Shown one piece after another: positions 27,520-39,707 of a stretch of 64,000 nucleotides of DNA. How positions within the stretch are numbered: position 1 is the first letter of the stretch; each line of letters opens with the position of its first letter. The stretch lies in contig NC_037669.1 of assembly GCF_003255815.1 (NCBI RefSeq), forward strand, positions 46,706,112 to 46,770,111, written 5' to 3'. The notes under the pieces were generated by a model. That model ran no database searches. It saw nothing but the letters and a program-made list of their open reading frames with translations, and had not been told where the DNA came from. This stretch comes from Theropithecus gelada (Eukaryota > Chordata > Mammalia > Primates > Cercopithecidae). The position numbers and the translations under genes were made by a program.

Positions 27520-27790
27520 CAGCAGCTCTCTGCTGTGGCTGCTGGGCACTTCAAATATGCTTCGTCTGAATTGAGATGTCCTGTGTGTGCAAAACACACA
27601 TCAGATGTAAAGTATTAAACATTTTTAATGGGTTACATTTCGAAATTATAATGTTGGATATATTGGATTAAATAAAATATGGTATTAATATTAATTTTAC
27701 CTATTTATTTTGCTTTCTAAAATATGGCCACTAGAAAATTTAAAATTATGCTTCTGGCTCATGTTGTATTTCCATTAGACAGGGCAGGGC
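27520..27790 (+). mobile_element. hAT-Charlie-type element remnant
   Basis: GTCTGAATTGAGATGTCCTG, then GGATATATTGGATTAAATAA, then ATGGCCACTAGAAAATTTAA and a degraded end (ATTTCCATTAGACAG). Same family as 57560-57830, which lies in the other orientation. Confidence 0.65.
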
Positions 27791-27988
27791 TAGGCCCATT
27801 TTCTGGGTATGAAAGAATATACATTGTAATTTTGTGTGGGGAGGGGCTATCTATCTTAACAGCAGCTGCTTCTAAAGAGAATGATTTCTGCGAAGCAGAG
27901 TGGGGCTTGGCTTTCTGGGTAGATGATGGATCTCATATGCAAGTTTTGGGTTAGAACTGAAAAAGAGAAGAAATGCTTCACCTTTTTG

Positions 27989-27990
<2 letters not shown>

Positions 27991-28020
<30 letters not shown>
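27991..28020. repeat. (TAT)10 microsatellite
   Basis: Ten perfect TAT units directly at the tail end of the adjoining antisense Alu half; it probably grew from the Alu tail. Confidence 0.95.
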
Positions 28021-28167
28021 CTGAGACAGAATCTGGCTCTGTTGCCCAGGTTGGAGTGCAGTGGCACAATTTCAGCTTACTGCACCCTGCGCCTCCTGGG
28101 TTCAAGGGATTCTCCTGCTTCAGCCTCCCAAGCAGCTGGGACTACAGGCACATGCCACCAAACCCTA
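28021..28167 (-). mobile_element. Alu half (right monomer), antisense
   Basis: CTGAGACAGAATCTGGCTCT through AGGCACATGCCACC; only the tail-proximal monomer is present. Another Alu starts at its linker. Confidence 0.9.
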
Positions 28168-28465
28168 TTTTTTTTTTCTTTTTTGAGATGGAGTTTTGCT
28201 CTGTTGCCCTGGCTGGAGTGCAATGGCTCGATCTCAGCTCACTGCAACCTCCGCCTCCCGGGTTCAAGCAATTCTCCTGCCTCAGCCTCCAGAGTAGCTG
28301 GGATTACAGGCATGAACCATCACGCCCGGCTAATTTTGTATTTTTAGTAGAGACAAGGTTTCTCCATGTTGGTCAGACTGGTCTCGAACTCCCAACCTCA
28401 GGTGATCCGCCGGCCTCGGCCTCCCAAAGTGCTAGGATTAGAGGTGTGAGCCACTGCGCCCGGCC
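28168..28465 (-). mobile_element. Alu (AluS-like), antisense
   Basis: Full-length copy, from a T run and GAGATGGAGTTTTGCTCTGT to GCCACTGCGCCCGGCC. Placed in or against the preceding Alu half. Confidence 0.93.
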
Positions 28466-28485
28466 ATGCTTTGTTTTTTGTTGTC

Positions 28486-29490
28486 TCAACAGCTTTACTC
28501 AGAATTCACATAACACCCAATTCATCCACTTACGGTGTATAACTCAATGGCTTTTTCTATCTTCACAGAGTTGTGCAACCATCACAGCTCTCCAATTCCA
28601 GGACATTTTCATTACCACAAAGAGAAACCACATATGTCCCCTTTCCTCCATATCCCCCAGCCCCTGACAACCAGTGTTCTGTGTTCTGTCTCTGCAGATT
28701 TGCCCATTCTGGATGTTTCATGTAAGTGGAATCATAAATTAGTAGTTCTTTCCGACTGGCTTCTCTCACTGCGCATGTTTCCAAGGTTCACCCGGGTTGC
28801 AGCATGTGTAAGTACTTCCCTTTTTATGGCTGAGTAATACTCCACTGTAGGGTGCAGCACACCCTGTTTATCCACACGGCAGTTGATAGGTTTTTGTGCT
28901 ATTTCCACTTTCTTGCTAAACTGAATAATGCTGCTGTGAATATTCAGGTATAATTTTTGGGTGAACATGCATTTCTCTGTTGTAAAGAGCTAGGAGTGGA
29001 ATTTCTGGGTCACATGGTAACTCCATATTTAATCATCTAATGAACTGCCAGTCTATTTTCCAAAGCATCTGCACCATTTTACATTCCACCATGGATGGAA
29101 TCGATGAGGGTCCCAGTTTCTCTGCTTCCTTGTCAGCGCCTGTTCTTATGGGTTTTTTATTCTAGCCATCCTAGCAGGTGTGAGGGGACCCTGCTGCGGC
29201 TTTGATTTGCATTTCCCCGAGGGCTAGTCATTTTGAGCAACGTTTCGTGTTCTTCGTGGCCACTTGTATATCTTCTTTGGAGAAACGTCTATTCAAGTCC
29301 CTTTCCCACTTTTAAATTGGGTTATTTATCTCTTTATTATTGAATTATAATAGTCCTATATATATTCTAAATACAAATCCATTATCAGATGTATGATTTG
29401 CAAAATTTTTCTCACATTATGTGAGTTGTCTTTTCACTTTTTAAATGGTGCCTTTTCAATGCACTGCTTCTAATAAGAGAATGAGAAATC
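28486..29490 (-). mobile_element. L1M-type LINE, antisense 3' part
   Basis: Antisense L1 phrases in continuous order: AACACCCAATTCATCCACTT, ATAATGCTGCTGTGAATATT, TGCACCATTTTACATTCCAC, GATTTGCATTTCCCCGAGGG, ATATCTTCTTTGGAGAAACG, TTATCAGATGTATGATTTGC. About 1 kb of one element, without open frame. Confidence 0.85.
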
Positions 29491-29518
29491 TGAAGTTAGT
29501 TTCAGTGGTAGGGCGTGT

Positions 29519-29985
29519 GATCCAGGAGAGGGAGAGTGGAGCTGCAGGCATGGCAGTGCCCAGGGAAGACAGAGGAGGGGTTGCAGGCAGGGCGGGGCCC
29601 AAGGTAGACAGAGGAGGAGCCGCAGGGAGGATGATTCCCAGGGAAGACAGAGGAGGAGCACGCAGACAGGGTGGGGCCCAGGGAAGACAGAGGAGTAGTG
29701 GGCAGACAGAGGAGTAGTGGGCAGACAGGGTGGGGCCCAGGAAAGACAGAGGAGGAGCTGGCAGGGAGGGCAGGTTCCAGGGAGACAGGAGGAGCTGGCA
29801 GGGAGGGCAGGTTCCAGGGAGACAGAGGAGGAGCTGGCAGGGAGGGCGGGGTCCAGGGAGACAGAGGAGGAGCTGGCAGGGAGGGCGGGGTCCAGGGAGA
29901 CAGAGGAGGAGCTAAAGGGAGGGCAATTCCCAGGGAGACAGAGGAGGAGCTGCAGGGAGGGCGGCATCCAGGGAAAACAGGAAGG
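29519..29985. repeat. 39-bp minisatellite (about 11-12 copies)
   Basis: Unit starts at 29837 and 29876 are exactly 39 bp apart and nearly identical (GCAGGGAGGGCGGGGTCCAG, then GGAGACAGAGGAGGAGCTG). Outer copies are more diverged and some are shortened. Because 39 is a multiple of three, frames stay open on both strands. It follows the end of an antisense L1. Confidence 0.93.
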
Positions 29986-30059
29986 CCAATGATGGACACC
30001 AGAATGTGGAACAGAAGTTCCTTTGACGTGTCTCTTGGTAATAAACCGTCTTTTTTTTT

Positions 30060-30420
30060 CTGAAGTTACCTTTGATTCATTTCACCCTCTTTCTGGAAAG
30101 ATAGTTTTGTTGGGTATGCAATGCTAAGTGGAGCCATTTTGTGGCACTTTGAAGACACAAATCCACTGTTCTGTGGCCTCGGTGGCTGCCCTGAGGAGTG
30201 GGCTGTCAGTCAAACTGTTTTTCCTCAAAGGTGATTTTGTTTCTTACTGGCTATTTTTAGGATCTTCTTTTCATCTTTGGTGTTCTGCAATTTGGATACA
30301 ATGTCTTGTCGACCCCTGCCTCACAGCTGGGGAGGAATGTTCTGGATATCAACACTTCCAGTGGGGGTCTTCTAGGGAGCCCACCAGAGGTCATTTCTCA
30401 GCCTTCCCAGTGATGGAGTG
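30060..30420 (-). mobile_element. LINE (L1/HAL1-like) fragment, antisense
   Basis: AAGATAGTTTTGTTGGGTAT, TGGGCTGTCAGTCAAACTGT and AGGATCTTCTTTTCATCTTT follow the order of an L1 ORF2-type antisense stretch. Family not assigned. Confidence 0.5.
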
Positions 30421-31560
30421 AGCATGCCATTCCCACCGCTCCATACCTTTCTCCTGAGTCGCTGCAGTGGTGTCTGTTTTGTGCAACAAACCCTTACTGG
30501 ACAGGGGCCCTCACCCCCTGCCATGATCCTGTGACCAGCATTTTGTCCTTCCTCTAAGTCCCACAGGCCCTGACCCTGATGAATGTCTTGAGGGGTGGGG
30601 CTCACACTTCCCCCAGGGTTTCTCCACCCCTAGGGTTTCCCATTCTGGCTCCCACCCACTGAGGGAGCACGGTGCGGGAGGCAGGGAGCTCCTCTTTGGC
30701 CTCATTTGGAGGCTGGCCATGCTGCTTGATCACGGTCATTTCCTTAGAGATCTGAACCAGGGTGGGCATGATGCGGGTGGGGAAGCATTACTGTCACAAC
30801 CCCATCCCCAGTCTGACAGCTCCTCCTAACCAGCAGGGCTCCTCACTGGCCTTTTTCACAAGCCGGGGTCTTTTCCAGCAGTCTGTAGCTCAGGTTACCA
30901 ACAGAAGCCCATCTCTGTCTGCAGTCTTGGACACTGCACCTGGGACAGGCATCTGTTACCCAGAGAGCTGCTGTAGCCACCAGCAGGTGAGAGGTTGGCA
31001 TGTTCTGTAGCTTAACCATCCAGTAGTTGAAATTGTCCCCTCTGCCTCCACCCACAGAGGTCGATGATGGCTGGGGGTGCCTGCTTGGACATCAATAGAA
31101 AGGGCAGGCAGCATGGCCCCTGCCTCCTGGCAGCGTAATCCTGGATTAGGAGGCTGCTGCATGGCTGCAGAGCCACTTCATTCCTAGGGCGAGTTCCCAG
31201 CAGGCCCGATAAAGGCCCATTAAATCTCCCAGGTGGGGGCCCTTGAGGGTTGATAGGCAGTCATTCTTGACTTTTGAATTCCTGCCAGTTGAAATACTTC
31301 CCATAGCAACTGACTCTCAAAATGCCTTCCATGGTGAGGATGGGTTGGAGTTCAGAGGAGAAATTTCCCCGCTGCTCTGTGCCTGGGAGGCTTGCAGATC
31401 CACAGCAAGGGGCACGATGAGGGTGGATGGCCAGTCATCCTGGGGTTGGGTTTCTGGGTTCTGACCACTGGGCTCTAGAAATTAATAGCCACCAGGCCTA
31501 GGAATTCTAAGCTTTGCTGGTCTGAATTCTTCATCCACCACAACTACTCCAATACCTTTT
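30420..31560. other. Intergenic, nothing recognised
   Basis: GC-moderate sequence without recognised repeat, RNA gene or exon. Confidence 0.6.
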
Positions 31561-31800
31561 TCTCAGAGACTCCCTCCCTATTCAAATGGCTGTTTCCAAC
31601 AGTGGCCCCTGTCCCTCAGTCCTGCCGTCTTTTCCTCAAAGCATGCATCGCCATCATTTTATCTATCTGATTTATTGGCCTGTGAGAACAAGGGTTTTGT
31701 CTGTCTCAGTTCCTGCTGTGTCTTTAGCCCCTGGGACAGTGCCCAGCACACAGTAGGTCCTTAGTAAATACCCAGTGAATGGAGAAATGAATGACAACTG
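31560..31800 (+). mobile_element. L2 LINE 3' end
   Basis: CTTTAGCCCCTGGGACAGTG, CCCAGCACACAGTAGGTCCT and TAGTAAATACCCAGTGAATG follow the L2 3' terminal pattern. Confidence 0.7.
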
Positions 31801-34105
31801 AACGCTGGTCTTTGCACACACGGCCGCTCTTCTGTGCGCATACTCTGCCTATCTCCAGCCAAACAAGTGTGCAAAGTTGTCCCCTACTCTCCTGGCACCA
31901 CAGACACCTCTCCAAGGTGGCATGAGCTGTCTACACAGCCATTCCCAGGGCTTTGCAAGACCCGAAAATTGGGTACAATGGACAACTTCTCCCATCCCTG
32001 GGTAGAACTTCTGTGCTTTAAAGAACCACAGACCTCCCCACCCTCTGTGGGGCCATGACTGTGGTCACCAACCCTGCTGTGTCCACAGAGCTTTGAGTGC
32101 AGGCTTCACAGGACCTCCCCACACAGAAGCCACTGTGGGCTTCAGGTTAGGAGGTGCCAAGGCTGTCAGGGCCGTGATTGCAAAGGTGTCCCCATCACAT
32201 CCCGTGCTGCCCCTTGCAGGAAGACACAGAGTCCATTTCCCATCCCATGAAACCAAGCTGCTTCCGTGACCCACTTTGGCCCATAAAGTGTGGCAGAAGT
32301 GCTGGTGGTCGGCCCCAAGGCGGTGCCGCTCTGTCTAGAATCAGGAGAACAGGTCGGGGAGCTGCTGGGGCAGAGTCTGGAAGGTCCTCCGTGTTCCAGT
32401 TCGCTGTTCGCTCAGAGTGCATCCAAAGGCCAAAGACCTGGAGCCCTTCCCACACTTGCGGCCGACGCTAGGACCGGCCTTGGAGTGCACAGTACTGCCC
32501 TGGCTTGGCTGCCCAGGATCTGAACTCCCTCCCGACCCCAGGCGGCTCTGCCTGCCGAGGCTCAATCTTCCCTTGCATGGCTATGCAAAGGTGTACCCAC
32601 AGCTCCATGGCAGCACCAGGGGGCTCCACACCAGCCTGGGCTGGGGTGTGGTTTTTGGCTGTGGTCCTGGCTGTGGCCTTTCCTGCCTTGTCCCTGTTTC
32701 CTCTGGGCCTCCTGGAGAGCCTCTGAGCTAGCCCTGTCAGTGCATAGAGCCTCCCATGTTTGCAACTAAGAGCCTTGATGGTGTCAAGGTCCCTGCGTGA
32801 GCCAGGCCCTGGAGTCAGATTGACCAGGTGCTTGGCCAGTCAGACAGCGCTTCTCTCTGGGTCACCCAGGACACCCATTCTCTGCAGTTGGATAAGGCAG
32901 GGTCAGGAAATAGGGGAGGACCTGTGTATACTCCCAGATGGCAAATAATGTGCCAACATGTGTCCCTCTGGGGCAGCATAATGGCCCCTGTCTACAGGCT
33001 CTTTCCCTTCCCACTCAGTCTTCAACCCAGGACTTGCTTTTTCTGAACCTAAGCACATCATCCCCAAACTCTGCCACTTCAGTCCTGCTGGTACCGCAGG
33101 CACTCTCCCCACACCTGCCTGGGGCTCCCCAGAGCTCCTGAAACATCCCAGCAAACAAAAACGTCCTTCTGGGCAAAGATGCTGGCTTTTCCTCCTCCAC
33201 CTACCCACCCCCAATACACAGTCTTTGCATCTCCTGCAGGCAGCCCGGTGGGTGCCAAGCCCCTGGTGGACCACAGCACATGCAATTCATGCCATCACTA
33301 GTGCATGTCATGATTCCCCGGATTTCTCAGGCTCCGTCGTGCTGGGGCGCACGCTGGGAAGCTTACGTGTATTACACGTGCCTCCCTTTTGTACACTCAG
33401 GTACCAGTGATGGGTCAATCCTTCCAAGACATCCTCTAAGAGCCCAGGGGCCCTGCCACTCACCAGGGCCCACTCCGCTGTCATAAGCTTGAGTCCTGGG
33501 TGGGTCTTCATTTGGGATTTCTCCCACTCCTTCAGTGTTGGGCCTTCATGAGTGCTAAGTTATTTACACACACTTCGCTGGCACCATCCTTGGCGTGCAT
33601 GCCCAGGAGGCCCAGCAGAGATGTTCTCATGGCCCGTGTGGTGACCTTGCAGTGCAACTTTGGCCAAAAACTGTTCCCTAGCCACAGAGCAACTGTGTCA
33701 GCCAGAGTTCTCAGCTGCAGGCAAACAGAAACGAGCTCTGATTTGAAGGGAATGAAATCTATTGAAAGGCTATAGGGGACCTTACAGAGCCTCCAGGAGT
33801 CCATGCAGCCAAAGTTGTGCTGCAAGGCTGGACTGAGGTACACATGGCTGCTGCCTTTGTGCATTTGCCAGTGTTGCAGTGCCCTTGGCCATCCTGCAGT
33901 CGCTGCTGCAACTGCAGCAGCCTCTGATGCCCTCACTGTGGCCCTTGCTTGTGTCACCAGCTTCCCAGTCAAAGTTGGGGGTGGGGGTCTGATGGTGGAG
34001 CCTAGGTCCTGCTCTCTAGCCCTGGGCACCACTGGGAGCTTATTAATGCCCATGTCTCAGGCCCCAATGAGGCTTGGGGAGAACCTGCATTTTACCTAGA
34101 TTCCC
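31800..34105. other. Intergenic, largely unassigned
   Basis: No gene. A short piece near 33700-33770 may belong to the unassigned repeat also seen at 22105-22495. CTGCAGTCGCTGCTGCAACTGCAG near 33894 is a local low-complexity, partly palindromic run. Confidence 0.5.
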
Positions 34106-34106
34106 A

Positions 34107-34480
34107 TTGTATTCATTATCTTTTCCCGCATAACAATGATTGCAAAACTCAGTGGCTTAAGACAACAAATGTTGATGATCTCACACTGCTTCTGAGGGCC
34201 AGGGAGTGGCTGGGCTGATGGCTCTGCTTCACTGTCTCATCAGGCTGCCGCCAGCTGCAAGCTTGATTGGGGCTGGTGGGTCTGCTCCCAAGGTGACTTG
34301 CTCACTGCTGGTGTTGGCGGAAAGCTGTGGCTCCTCATTGTGGGGACTCTCCATGGGACTGCTTGAGTGTCCTTGCAATATGGCAGCTGGCTTCCCCGGA
34401 GTGAGTGACCCAAGAGGAAGTCATGTTGTGGCTTAACCTTGCAAATCACATGTGTCACTACACAGGTTGGCCTCACTCAG
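34107..34480 (-). mobile_element. MLT1/MaLR-like LTR, antisense
   Basis: Begins TGTATTCATTATCTTTTCCC, GCATAACAATGATTGCAAAA and CTCAGTGGCTTAAGACAACA, the reverse complement of a MaLR-type LTR end. The far boundary is uncertain. No internal retroviral sequence. Confidence 0.6.
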
Positions 34481-34559
34481 TGAGGTACTGTGAGGTAGAG
34501 AAGGTGAGGACCTGGGCTTTTGTGGGGCTCTGCTCACAGAAAAAGTATTCACATTGCAG

Positions 34560-35400
34560 GACAGCCAAAAACAATGACTAGGATTATTCTGTTGTTCTTT
34601 TTCTAACCTACTGAGTTGGACGTTTAATTCAATTATTTGCGTTGCTTTTTGTTTATTAATATAAACATTTAAGGCTATGAATTTTCCTCTGAGGAACAAT
34701 AGCTCCAATGTAGTGTTTTTATTATTTCTGGATATGTCAGTTTGGGATTTTATTTCTTCTTTGATCCAAGTTTTGCTTAAGAGAGGTTTAAAATTTCCAA
34801 GCAAGGGGCCTTTATATTAGTTGTATCTGGTTTTATTGCATTGTGAATAGAGACTTTTTTTGTAGTTTTTTTTAACAAAATAAAATATATATGGCTTAAA
34901 AATTCAGATCATAGCATTATCAAGCTTAAAACAAAAATCTGTCCCCTTTCCTTCCCTTGAACACTCCAAGTCCACTTAGTCTTTGAGGTAACTGTCTTCA
35001 GCCCTCTTCAATGGTTTTTCTGTTATGTCCCACCCCAGGCCTGAAGAACAGGACTGCACCGTCAATTCCAGACATTCCAGTATTAGGCACTATCTGCTGA
35101 CTATCGTTGTCATAAGACAAGGACACAGCTTTTTATCTTCCCCTCTTTTGTACACACGTCCCCTCTCCCTGTCCTATTCTTGTGGTCATATCACGATTTT
35201 TGGTGAAATGCATTTCTAGCATTGGTATTGCTTTGGTTGAATAAATATTATTCATAGATGAGTCCCATAGTGCACCATGATTACATTGATTTTCTTCTGC
35301 AATTTTCTCTCTGGATTTGCCCCATTTTAGGGGTTTGCTTGGTTTTTATTATTGTTGGTTTCTCAAACATATTTGGTAATCCACCAATTTTAATTTTTTC
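34560..35400 (-). mobile_element. Old L1 fragments, antisense
   Basis: 34600-34850 follows an antisense ORF2 stretch (TTTATTTCTTCTTTGATCCA, AGAGAGGTTTAAAATTTCCA). 34860-35400 resembles an L1 3' UTR-type antisense sequence. Both dead. Confidence 0.5.
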
Positions 35401-35524
35401 TTGACAACATCTCTCCTGGAGCCCCGGATGCTTACACTGGCTGTCGCTGTGTTCTTGGTCTCTCTGTTTTCACCGCCCTGGGAACCCCCTGGCCTGAGCC
35501 CTGGGCTCCAGCCTCAAGGTTGTT

Positions 35525-36060
35525 ACTGAGCAAAAGGGGCTCACTGCCTGGTGTGCTAGAGGCCAACACCGTGATACAGGGCTTTTGAGAAAATGAAAGC
35601 TTTATATCGATAGTTGACTCCCAAGGAGATAGGCATCCATCTTATATCTGTCCTCTGTGCTGGCTTCAAGGCAGTGCTTTGATTAGAGAAGATTCAGGGG
35701 GTGGATTCTGGGACTGGCAGGTGATTGGCAGAAGGAGAGGGAAGGTCTGGGAAGTCCTTGGGCATGTGCAGTTATCTCTTTATGCCTCCTCATAGGTCTT
35801 AAGTGCAAGTACTAGGGGGAGTTAGTCAGAAAGATGCAGAGGAAGTTCAGGCTGTGACCAGCAAGCTCCTTCTGCACATACTGCAATTGCACATCTTGGT
35901 TCCAACTGGTGTCAGCCAGTTCTTTTATCTCGTAAGCAGAGGGAGTTTCAGCGTTTCTGCAAGTTGTTTCTTTTCTTATCTGCCATCCTGCAAACTCAAG
36001 AATTTATGTTAGTCACTGGTTTTTAAAAAGCTCTTTGGGGCATAGTTTCAGGGTCTGATA
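35525..36060. mobile_element. Possible LTR-like block, family unknown
   Basis: Inserted-looking 0.5-kb block between LINE fragments, starting near TGTTACTGAGCAAAAGGGGC and with GGCTTTTGAGAAAATGAAAG, which resembles LTRs in antisense. Assignment is a weak guess. Confidence 0.25.
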
Positions 36061-36179
36061 TCCTCGTGCCCCTTTCTGCCCTGGCTTGGGAGTGCACATA
36101 GACCTAGCACATTCTCCAGTAGGCTCCATAGTAAATGTGCACAGGAGAGGCAACATTTTTGAAGCCTTAAGTATCTGAA

Positions 36180-36890
36180 ACTATTTTATTTTACATTTAC
36201 ATTAAAAAAAATTTTTTTTCCATGTATACTGAGGATACTTTGGCTGGGTATTGAAATCTAAGTCAAAGCCATTGTGTCATCATCTTCTAGCTTCCACAGT
36301 GCTGTGGAGAAGTCAGATGCTGTTGGAACCTTATCCTCTGTGACCTGATCCTCTGTTATCTCCTTGATTTGACATTTATGGAAATGTGCTTTGGTGAGAG
36401 TCTGTCTTTATTCATTGTACTGGACCTTTGTGAGGCCCCTCAGTATGGGAACCAATGTCCCTCAGTTCTGTAATGCTCTCTTTTATTATTTATTGGATGA
36501 TTTTCTCCCCTTAGTTTTCTCTGTTCTGAGAGCCTGTTATTTAGATGGTGGACATCCTGGACTAACAATCTGATTTTCTTTTGTTTCTTCCTTTTGCCAT
36601 TTTGTCTAACTCTCTTGAGTGTTTCCTCACTCTTACCTCCCCCTCTTCCAACTGAATTTTCAAATTTATGCTCCATATATTTCAGTTCTCAGAGCTCCTT
36701 TCCGTTCTCATCATTTTCTTTGCTAGAGCGTCTTGTGCATGTTCTCTGGATCTTCCCTTCTCTCTCTGAGGACACTCCCTTCAGTTTCCTTCTGAACCCT
36801 TTGTTCTATTCCCTATTTTTCAGGCTACAGGCTTTCTTTAGGTGACCCCTTGACTTTCTGTTCATATTTAGAAGGGAGGCACTAAAAGCT
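36180..36890 (-). mobile_element. LINE fragment, antisense
   Basis: GGCTGGGTATTGAAATCTAA, GCTGTGGAGAAGTCAGATGC and TATCTCCTTGATTTGACATT follow a LINE antisense pattern; T-rich and without open frame of interest. Confidence 0.45.
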
Positions 36891-36894
36891 GATT

Positions 36895-37330
36895 AAATAC
36901 ATAATATATATTTGTAAGAGCCCAAATTGGAAACAACCCCAATGCTCATTAACAGTAGAGTGGACAATAGTGTACCCATACAATGGAATGCTCTCCAGCA
37001 CCAAGAATAGACCATCTGTGTGCAAGTCATGGGGCAAATCTCAAACATGATGCTGAACAGAAGAAGCCAGGCTTGAAACAGCACACCTTTGCCTAAAGCA
37101 TAGAACCAGGCAAAACAAATCTGTGTGCCAAGAGTCACGATAGTGTTATCTTTGCCTGGGGGTGGCGACTGGAAGGGGCTGAGGGGGCTTCTGACATACA
37201 GGTTTATTCTACCTCTTGATCTGGCTGACTAAGGGCATGTCCAGTTAGTGAAAAATCATCATGCTAGACTCTCAGGATGAGTACACTTCACTGTCCAGCA
37301 ATTATACTTTCAGCTAAAACCATACAAAGG
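36895..37330 (+). mobile_element. L1M-type LINE 3' part, sense
   Basis: GGAAACAACCCCAATGCTCA, CCATACAATGGAATGCTCTC, ATGATGCTGAACAGAAGAAG, then GGTGGCGACTGGAAGGGGCT. Sense orientation, opposite to its neighbours on both sides. Confidence 0.7.
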
Positions 37331-37900
37331 AAATCCGCGGGACTTGGGGGCTGGTGGGTGACCCCATGGGGCCAAGCTGTTCCTCCAGAGAGCAAACTTC
37401 CATTCTCCTGCCTGGGTCAGCCATTTGTGAGTGGACTGGGAGTCGGGGAGGGGTCTCTTGGCTCCGTGTGCAGGCTTCTCACACACTCCACTTTTTCAGT
37501 AAGGAGCCTCACTTCTGCCCTGAGAAAGGCTGAGCTCCCCACCTCCAGAGAGTCTGGGTTCACCCTCCACAGAGAATAAACCTCCCATCTTCAACTGGGA
37601 TGCTGGGGATAGGGATCCAAATGCCCAGACCTTACCTCCAGGGTGTCTGGTGCCTCCGATTCTGCAGGCTTGCTGGACTCGTGATTGGCCTGATTCTGCC
37701 TGGCTTCCTTAATTCTTGCTTCAGAACAGTTTTTGTTTCACTGCATTTTCTGGGCCTCTATTAGTAAGTGAGGGATCATCTGGATTAATTTGCTAACACT
37801 TATTTTTTCTCTCATATTTTCTCTCTCTTTCCTTTTGTTCTACTTTCTTACAGATTTCTGCAACTTTAAGTTTTAATCCTAGGGTGGATTTTAAAAAATC
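37330..37900. other. Intergenic, nothing recognised
   Basis: Short interval between LINE fragments; no family recognised. Confidence 0.5.
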
Positions 37901-39255
37901 AGCTATCATATTTTAATGTTGCTATTACATTTTTTATTTTGAGATAATTATATTCACATACAGTTATAATAAATAATATAGATATTTCTATAAACTCTGT
38001 ACTCAATTCCCCCAGTGGCAATGGTTTGCAAAGCTTTGGTAGAATATCACAACCAGGATATTGACATTAATGCAGTCAAGATAAAGAACATTTCCACTGC
38101 TTCAGGTATCTCTTGTAGTCTCTCTTTTTTATGACCAAAGCAACTTTTCCTTCCCCCATCCCTCTAACCTTGATCCTTGGCAACCACTAATCCGTTCTTC
38201 AGTTCTATAATTTTGTTATCTCAATGGTATTATAAGAATGGAACCACAGAGTATGTAATCCTTTGGACTTGTCTTTTCCACTCAGCAGAATTCTCTGGAG
38301 CTCCATCCAAGTTGTTGTGTGTATCAATAGTTCATTCCTTTTATTGCAAAATAACATTGCATAGTACAAGGTACTACAGTTTGTTTAGCCATTCTCCTTT
38401 TGAAGGATATCTAGATTGTTTCCAGATTTTGGCTATCATGAGTAAAGCTGCTACGAGTATTTACGTGCAGATTGTTGCAGGAACATACTTTTTATTTCTC
38501 TGGAATAAATGTACAACAGTACAGTTGTTGGGTTGTATGGTAGTTGCATGTTTAGTTTTCTAAGAAACTGCTGAGCTCTTTTCCAGACAGGCTGTACCAT
38601 TTTACATTCCTACCAGGAATGTATGAGCAATACAGTTTCTGCACATCCTCACCAGCATTTGGTGTTTTCACTATTTTCCATTTTAGCCATTCTGTTAGGT
38701 CTATAGTGTATCTCTTAGTGGTTTAACATGCATTTCCTTTATGGATAATGATGTTGAACATCTTTTTATATGCTTATTTGCCATCTATATGTCTTCTTTA
38801 ATGATATGTCCATTTGTGTCTTTTGTCCGCTTTCTAACTAGATTTTCTTGTTTTTCTTTTTAAACTTTTAGCTACCCTGTTAACTGAAGTGATTTTTTTT
38901 TATTGCTAAGTTTTGAGTGTTCTTTTTATATTCTAGAAACTAGTCTTTTATTGGATATGTGGTTTGCAAATATGTCTCCTAGTGTGTAGCTGGTCTTTTC
39001 ACTCTGTTAAAAGAGCCTTTTGCAAGGAAAAGTTTGTAATTTTAACAAAGTCCAGTTTGTTATTTTTTCTTTTTATGGCCCATGCTTTCTGCGTCAGGTT
39101 GAAGAACTCTTTGCCTAGCTCCAGAGTTTCTGTAATGCTTTTTTTTTCCTGAAAGTTTTATAGTTTACATTTAAGTCTGTGATCTATTTTGAATTAAATT
39201 TTATGTAATGTATGAGGTGTAGGCTGATGTTCATTTTTTGGCAGCTATCATTTAA
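37900..39255 (-). mobile_element. L1M/L1ME-type LINE, antisense
   Basis: 1.3 kb of antisense L1 in order: CCTTGGCAACCACTAATCCG, TAAAGCTGCTACGAGTATTT, GTACCATTTTACATTCCTAC, GTGTCTTTTGTCCGCTTTCT, TAACAAAGTCCAGTTTGTTA, GTGATCTATTTTGAATTAAA. Decayed. Confidence 0.8.
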
Positions 39256-39707
39256 AAACTAAATAACAGACCACTTTTAAGTTTTGGATTTACAGAGAAA
39301 TTGAGCAGATTGTATAGAGTTCCCGTGTAACTCCACCCCTGAACACATTCCTCTGTTATTAACATCTTGCATTAGTGGCACACTTGTTATAGTTAATAAC
39401 CCAATATCGATTCGTTATTATTAACTAAAGTCTATAGTTCACACTTGGTTGTACATCTCTGTGGGTTTTGACAAATGCAGAATGTGGTGCATCCCTATTA
39501 CAGTGTCAGACGGGAACTCCACGGTCCTAAAATTGCCCTGTGCTTTAGCAACCATTGATCTTTTCCCTGTCTCTATAGTTTTGCCTTTCCTAGAATGTCA
39601 TACAGTTGGGATCATACAGTATATAGCCTTTTCATACTGGCTTTTTTCACTTAATAACATGCATTTAAACTTTCTCCATATATTTTTGTGACATGGTAGA
39701 TCATTTC

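Noticed and set aside
28535..28837. Possible small gene near the antisense L1
   Set aside because: Lies fully inside L1 antisense sequence.
29470..30063. Repeat proteins on both strands and a possible CRISPR-like array
   Set aside because: Units are contiguous 39-bp tandem copies with no unique spacers, in a mammalian genome; a minisatellite.
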